Below, piece after piece: positions 6,328 through 10,160 of a stretch of DNA of 10,160 bases. The position numbers and the translations under genes are program-made. The DNA lies in NCBI GenBank assembly GCA_030667735.1, contig DAOUVG010000028.1, positions 1 through 10,160 of the forward strand, in the 5' to 3' direction. Origin of the DNA: Dehalococcoidales bacterium (GTDB lineage Bacteria > Chloroflexota > Dehalococcoidia > Dehalococcoidales > Fen-1064). The notes under the pieces were generated by a model. The model searched no databases, was not told the DNA's origin, and saw nothing but the letters and a program-made list of their open reading frames with translations. The number at the start of each line of letters is the position of its first letter. Within the stretch, counting starts at the first letter, position 1.

Positions 6328-7349
6328 AACAGTACAGAGTCGCCATTGTCGGGGCCACCGGCCTTGTCGGGCAGGAGTTCATCAGGATTCTGGAACAACG
6401 TAACTTCCCCATGTCCTCGGTGAGGTTGCTTGCTTCGGACCGCTCCGCCGGCAGGAAGCTGTTTGTCAGGCATGAGGAGATTGAGGTAGAGGAGACCGTC
6501 CCTGAGTCCTTCGAGAACGTCGATATCGCCCTGTTCTCGGCGGGCGGTGACACCAGCCGGCATTTCTCGCCGATAGCGGCGCGTGCCGGAGCGGTGGTTG
6601 TCGACAATAGCTCGGCCTTCAGAATGGAACCGGGTGTGCCGCTGGTGGTGCCCGAGGTCAACCCGGAAGACATCAAATGGCACCGGGGCATCATCGCCAA
6701 CCCGAATTGCTCTACCATCCAGATGGTGGTTGCCCTGTACCCGCTGCACAAGGTCAACCCCATCAAGCGGATTATTGTTAATACCTACCAGGCCGTATCG
6801 GGCACCGGTTCCGCCGCAGTGGAGGAACTGACCACGCAGACCAGACAGGTGCTCGAAGGCCAGGAGGCTGTTCCCAGCGTCTATCCCCACCAGATAGCCT
6901 TTAATGTGCTGCCGGAGATAGACGTCTTCCTGGACAATGCCTACACTAAGGAAGAGTGGAAGATGGTGGAGGAGACCAGGAAGATAATGCACACCAACGA
7001 AATCGCCATCTCGGCAACCTGTGTGCGTGTCCCGGTATTCACCGGACACAGCGAAGCGGTCAATATTGAGTTTTCCCGGCCCATGTCTCCGGATGAGGCA
7101 CGGCAGATTCTTGCCCGGGCACCGGGGGTCAAGGTGCTGGATGATACCACGGTCAGCCTTTATCCCCACGCATGGTTGTCCGCCGGTACCGATGAAGTGT
7201 ATGTCGGACGTATCCGGCAGGACGCATCCCATCCCGGCGGTCTGGCAATGTGGGTAGTATCCGATAACCTGCGCAAGGGGGCCGCTCTGAACGCCATACA
7301 GATTGCCGAAGAGATGACCAGGAGAGACTGGTTATCTTCCGGAGGTTAG
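6324..7349 (+). CDS. asd: Aspartate-semialdehyde dehydrogenase
   Basis: Asd reduces aspartyl phosphate to aspartate semialdehyde, the branch point for lysine/diaminopimelate versus threonine and methionine. The 341 residues carry the NADP-binding GATGLVG at 9-15, FSAGGDTS, VVDNSSAFR and VPEVN. The catalytic Cys129 is in NPNCST. Q-A-V-S-G-T-G-S-A follows, and the acid-base His242 is in VPVFTGHSE. Length and motifs are typical of the bacterial family lacking the extra loops of E. coli Asd. The start overlaps the dapB stop by four bases. The stop is four bases before dapA, whose GGAGG lies inside the asd 3' end. No aspartokinase gene is in the window, so the substrate supply is encoded elsewhere. 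Confidence 0.97.
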   Translation: MKQYRVAIVGATGLVGQEFIRILEQRNFPMSSVRLLASDRSAGRKLFVRHEEIEVEETVPESFENVDIALFSAGGDTSRHFSPIAARAGAVVVDNSSAFRMEPGVPLVVPEVNPEDIKWHRGIIANPNCSTIQMVVALYPLHKVNPIKRIIVNTYQAVSGTGSAAVEELTTQTRQVLEGQEAVPSVYPHQIAFNVLPEIDVFLDNAYTKEEWKMVEETRKIMHTNEIAISATCVRVPVFTGHSEAVNIEFSRPMSPDEARQILARAPGVKVLDDTTVSLYPHAWLSAGTDEVYVGRIRQDASHPGGLAMWVVSDNLRKGAALNAIQIAEEMTRRDWLSSGG

Positions 7350-7353
7350 TGAG

Positions 7354-8241
7354 ATGAAAGACCCGGGACGACTACTTACGGCAATGGTGACACCCTTCGA
7401 CGAAAAGGGCGAAGTTGACTACCAGCAGGCCAGGAAGCTGGCGCTGGCCCTGCTCGACTCCGGAAGCGAAGGCCTGGTGGTTGTCGGCACGACCGGAGAA
7501 TCTCCGACCCTCAACAGGGAGGAGGAACTGCGCCTCTTCGCCGAGGTGAAATCCGCCGTGGGTGACCGCGGTGCCGTGATTGCCGGCACCGGCAGCAACA
7601 ATACGGTCGAGGCTATAGCGGCAACCAGGGGTGCCGAAGAGGCCGGCGTGGACGGCTGCCTGCTCGTCGTGCCCTACTACAACAAGCCCACCCAGGAAGG
7701 GCTTTACCAGCACTTCAAGGCCATCGCGGAGAGCACCTCCCTGCCCTGCATCCCCTACAATGTGCCGGCCCGCACCGTCACCAGCCTTTCAGTCGAGACT
7801 ACCATCAGGCTGAGCCGGATAGACAACATCATCGGCGTTAAGGAAGCCAGCGGTAACCTGGAAAATATCGCCGGGATTATCAGCGGTACCAGGAACTTCC
7901 GCATCTGGAGCGGTAATGATACCGATACCCTGCTGATACTGGCTGTAGGCGGCTACGGCGTCATCAGTGTCGCCTCCCACCTCGTCGGCAAGCAGATTAA
8001 CGAGATGATATACAGCTTCGTCAACGGTCAGACGGACAAAGCGGCGGAGATACACCGCCGTCTCCTGCCCCTGGTGAACGCCCTCTTCGTAGTATCCAAC
8101 CCGATACCGGTGAAGTACGCCGTCAACCAGGTCGGTTTCAACGTGGGTAAACCGCGCCTGCCGCTCACCGAACCGGACGAAAAGACCGCCGCCCTCATCA
8201 GGGACACCCTGAAGGACTACCAGATAGACCTTCCCGTGTAG
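7354..8241 (+). CDS. dapA: 4-hydroxy-tetrahydrodipicolinate synthase
   Basis: DapA condenses aspartate semialdehyde with pyruvate through a Schiff base. This 295-aa TIM-barrel protein has VGTTGESPTL (Thr46-Thr47 of the catalytic triad region), YYNKPTQEGL at 108-117, YNVPART with Tyr135, and the Schiff-base Lys163 in GVKEASG, all at standard spacing. Related aldolases such as N-acetylneuraminate lyase share the fold. Here the GTTGE and YNVPxRT motifs plus the dapB-asd context make DapA the clear call. GGAGG (7341-7345) is eight bases before the ATG and lies within the asd coding end. It is the last gene of the operon. Its stop codon is already part of the repeat-built junction with purA. Confidence 0.97.
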   Translation: MKDPGRLLTAMVTPFDEKGEVDYQQARKLALALLDSGSEGLVVVGTTGESPTLNREEELRLFAEVKSAVGDRGAVIAGTGSNNTVEAIAATRGAEEAGVDGCLLVVPYYNKPTQEGLYQHFKAIAESTSLPCIPYNVPARTVTSLSVETTIRLSRIDNIIGVKEASGNLENIAGIISGTRNFRIWSGNDTDTLLILAVGGYGVISVASHLVGKQINEMIYSFVNGQTDKAAEIHRRLLPLVNALFVVSNPIPVKYAVNQVGFNVGKPRLPLTEPDEKTAALIRDTLKDYQIDLPV

Positions 8242-8288
8242 TGTCCGTGTGGTGTCCGCGTAGTGTGCTACACGCACACACTACACGC
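8235..8288. repeat. Tandem and inverted 11-mer repeats at the dapA/purA convergent junction
   Basis: Three tandem 11-mers (cgtgtagtgtc, cgtgtggtgtc, cgcgtagtgtg; 8235-8267) are followed by an opposing arm. cgtgtagtgt (8235-8244) pairs perfectly with acactacacg (8278-8287), enclosing a smaller gtag/ctac hairpin. The dapA stop codon lies inside the left arm and the purA stop is eight bases past the right arm. The only T-rich stretch after it is the weak cctttgctt on the plus strand. A bidirectional terminator is plausible but not canonical. Confidence 0.55.
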
Positions 8289-8294
8289 CTTTGC

Positions 8295-9578
8295 TTACAG
8301 AATATCGCGGTGGATGATGGTCTGCTCCCGTGATGCCCCGACGGAGATGACACTTACCGGGCAGGCAATAAGCTGTTCAAGCCTTTCAAGATACTGCCGA
8401 GCCTGTGGCGGCAGATGCTGGTACTTCCTGATGTCGCTTATTGGCTTCTCCCACCCGGGTAGCTCTTCATAGACCGGCTGGCACTTCTCCAGAAGGCTTA
8501 CGTTTGCCGGGAAATAGTCTATCTCTTTACCCTCCAGCTGATACCCAACGCATATCTTCAGACGTGGAAGAGTATCCAGTATATCAAGCCGGGTGACCGC
8601 CATCCCGGTGAAACCGTTCACCCGGTGGCTGAAACGGGCGGCCACGGCATCGAACCAGCCGCAACGGCGCGGCCTGCCGGTGGTAGTACCGTACTCATGC
8701 GCCAGCTCCCGGATGAGGGCACCGGTCTCGTCCTGCAACTCGGTGGGGAACGGACCGGAGCCAACCCTCGAACAGTAGGCCTTGTAGACACCAAGGACAC
8801 GGTTCAACCTGACCGGGCTAATACCCGAACCGAGGACAGCTCCTGCCGCCGTCGGCGGTGAAGAAGTGCCGTAGGGGTAGGTGCCGAAATCAGGGTCAAG
8901 CAACACCCCCTGGGCCCCTTCCAGCAACACCAGGCTATCACGGCTGAACGCCTCCTCCAGCAGCATCGTCGTCTCACGGATATAGGGGGCAAGGCGCTCA
9001 CCGTACTGGCAATACTCCTTGTATACCTGCTCCAGTGATAACGGCTCCGCCCCGTAAACCCTGGTCAGGATAATATTCTTGTCCTCAAGAATGTGGCTCA
9101 ATCGCTCACGGAATCCGTCGATGTCCAGAAGGTCCCCGGCCCTGATACCGAGCCTGGCCACCTTGTCCGAGAAAGCAGGTCCGATACCCTTCCGGGTGGT
9201 ACCGATGGCCTTACCACCCCTCGATTCCTCCTCCAGGCCGTCGAGCAGGATGTGATAGGGCATTATCAGGTTGGCACGGTCACTAATGACCAGCCGGGAG
9301 GTGTTAATACCCCGTTCCTGAAGCTGGTCTAACTCGGAGATGAGTACCGCCGGATTTATCACCATCCCGTTGCCCAGGATGCAGGTAGCCTTGGCCGAGA
9401 AAATACCGGATGGGACGAGGTGCAGGGCAAACTTACCAAAGGGATTGATAACGGTATGCCCGGCATTATCCCCACCGGAGAACCGGATTACCAGGTCCGC
9501 CCTCTCCGCCAGCATATCAACTACCTTGCCTTTTCCCTCGTCACCCCACTGGGCACCTATAACTGCAATTACTGGCAT
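8295..9578 (-). CDS. purA: Adenylosuccinate synthetase
   Basis: PurA joins IMP and aspartate using GTP to form adenylosuccinate, the first step from IMP to AMP. The 427-aa product is of standard length. It opens with MPVIAVIGAQWGDEGKGK, placing the catalytic Asp13 and the GTP-binding loop at canonical positions. His41 is in GGDNAGHTV. Other family blocks are GTTRKGIGPAFSDK, LLEGAQGVLLDPDFGTYP, SRVGSGPFPTE, TGRPRRCGWFDA and GMAVTRLDILD. The start is ATG at 9578 with GGAG five bases upstream. It lies 40 bp after the phosphatidyltransferase gene on the same strand, with no terminator between, so the two are probably one transcript. It converges on dapA. Confidence 0.97.
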   Translation of the reverse strand: MPVIAVIGAQWGDEGKGKVVDMLAERADLVIRFSGGDNAGHTVINPFGKFALHLVPSGIFSAKATCILGNGMVINPAVLISELDQLQERGINTSRLVISDRANLIMPYHILLDGLEEESRGGKAIGTTRKGIGPAFSDKVARLGIRAGDLLDIDGFRERLSHILEDKNIILTRVYGAEPLSLEQVYKEYCQYGERLAPYIRETTMLLEEAFSRDSLVLLEGAQGVLLDPDFGTYPYGTSSPPTAAGAVLGSGISPVRLNRVLGVYKAYCSRVGSGPFPTELQDETGALIRELAHEYGTTTGRPRRCGWFDAVAARFSHRVNGFTGMAVTRLDILDTLPRLKICVGYQLEGKEIDYFPANVSLLEKCQPVYEELPGWEKPISDIRKYQHLPPQARQYLERLEQLIACPVSVISVGASREQTIIHRDIL

Positions 9579-9618
9579 AGTATCTCCAATCTATCCTGTT
9601 CTCGGGCGGCGGCAGACT

Positions 9619-10160
9619 TCAAGTGCCGGCAGGCCGCGTTTGCCGCCAGACGTGAAGTAGTCTCTGCGCTACCGTCACCACACTCAGCGTGGCAATGACA
9701 CAAAGGGTAATGAACAGGGCATTGCCAATGGGGCTGAGCAGCAGGCCCAGCACCAGCACGACCACCCGCTCCGCCCGCGTGAAGAGCCCCACTTCGCACT
9801 CCAGGCCCATCGCCTCCGCCCTTGCCCGGATATAGCTCACCAGTACTGACGCCATCCAGACAATACCCACGACTACAACCCCGGCAGTAGACTGCTGCCC
9901 GGCATACATGACCATAAGCCCCAGCAGTACCACCGCCTCACCAAGGCGGTCCAGCGTGGAATCCAGTATTGCCCCGAACCGGCTTACTTGCCCGGTATAA
10001 CGGGCCAGCGCCCCGTCTATGGTATCGAAGAACCCGCCAAACAACACGACGAAGCCGGCAGCAAAGGTATATCCCAGGGCAATCAGCACCCCCGCGCCTG
10101 CGGCGATGAGTACACCGAACCAGGTTATCACATTGGGTGTGATTGGGGTCCTAGCCAGTA
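9619..10160 (-). CDS. CDP-alcohol phosphatidyltransferase, 5' end outside the window
   Basis: The defining motif D-x2-D-G-x2-A-R-x8-G-x3-D-x3-D is intact (DTIDGALAR, then G, then DSTLD). These enzymes join a CDP-linked lipid to an alcohol headgroup in the membrane. The rest is hydrophobic, with about five or six likely membrane helices. A GTG at 10131 could be called as the start, but the frame stays open to the window edge and reads L-A-R-T-P-I-T-P-N-V-I-T-W-F-G. T-P-N-x-x-T is the usual N-terminal signature of the family, so the gene is cut by the edge. D-S-T-L-D-R and Y-I-R-A-R-A-E-x-x-G-L with V-G-L-x-x-R-A-E-R resemble phosphatidylinositol-phosphate or archaetidylinositol-phosphate synthases more than PgsA. 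The exact headgroup is unproven, so no symbol is given. purA follows by 40 bp. Confidence 0.88.
   Translation of the reverse strand, partial: LARTPITPNVITWFGVLIAAGAGVLIALGYTFAAGFVVLFGGFFDTIDGALARYTGQVSRFGAILDSTLDRLGEAVVLLGLMVMYAGQQSTAGVVVVGIVWMASVLVSYIRARAEAMGLECEVGLFTRAERVVVLVLGLLLSPIGNALFITLCVIATLSVVTVAQRLLHVWRQTRPAGT

Noticed and set aside
5955-7232. 425-aa minus-strand frame across dapB and asd
   Set aside because: It is fully antisense to two enzymes with intact catalytic motifs; long shadows are expected in GC-rich coding DNA.

Overview
The window looks like chromosomal core DNA from a bacterium of moderately high GC content. The best guess is a member of the Dehalococcoidia (Chloroflexota). 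That rests on the order rpsO-pnp-dapB-asd-dapA facing purA and a CDP-alcohol phosphatidyltransferase, on the DUF2851 and AF1521-like macro-domain neighbours, and on the frequent TTG/GTG starts. The assignment comes from recalled gene order and protein character, not from a search.

Layout. Bases 1-184 hold the 3' end of tsaD (+). It overlaps tail to tail with a DUF2851 protein gene (-, ending at 112). From about 1606 to 2285 there is no credible gene. This stretch is packed with small hairpins, two 70-bp direct repeats set exactly 100 bp apart, and a REP-like motif of the GTCATTGCGAGC...GCGGCAATCC kind. Next comes a macro-domain (ADP-ribose binding/hydrolase) gene on the minus strand (2330-2893), followed by a good intrinsic terminator. 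It diverges from a strong extended -10 promoter (2926-2955) that drives rpsO (start 3000), pnp, dapB, asd and dapA, an apparent single operon ending at 8241. A 53-bp convergent junction made of tandem and inverted 11-mers separates dapA from purA (-, 8295-9578). Upstream of purA on the same strand is a CDP-alcohol phosphatidyltransferase (9619 to the window edge) whose start lies beyond the window.

How the genes fit together. S15 and PNPase form the classic ribosome/RNA-turnover pair. Behind them, tightly coupled, are three enzymes of the diaminopimelate/lysine route: aspartate-semialdehyde dehydrogenase, dihydrodipicolinate synthase and dihydrodipicolinate reductase. PurA (AMP synthesis) and the phospholipid headgroup enzyme form a second, opposing unit. 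All complete enzymes keep their catalytic motifs and I see no frameshifts.

I did not find an undescribed multi-gene system. The parts most worth a second look are the repeat island at 1651-2285, the paired decoy-ATG/TTG start architecture of rpsO and pnp, the tsaD/DUF2851 overlap, and the repeat-built dapA/purA junction.
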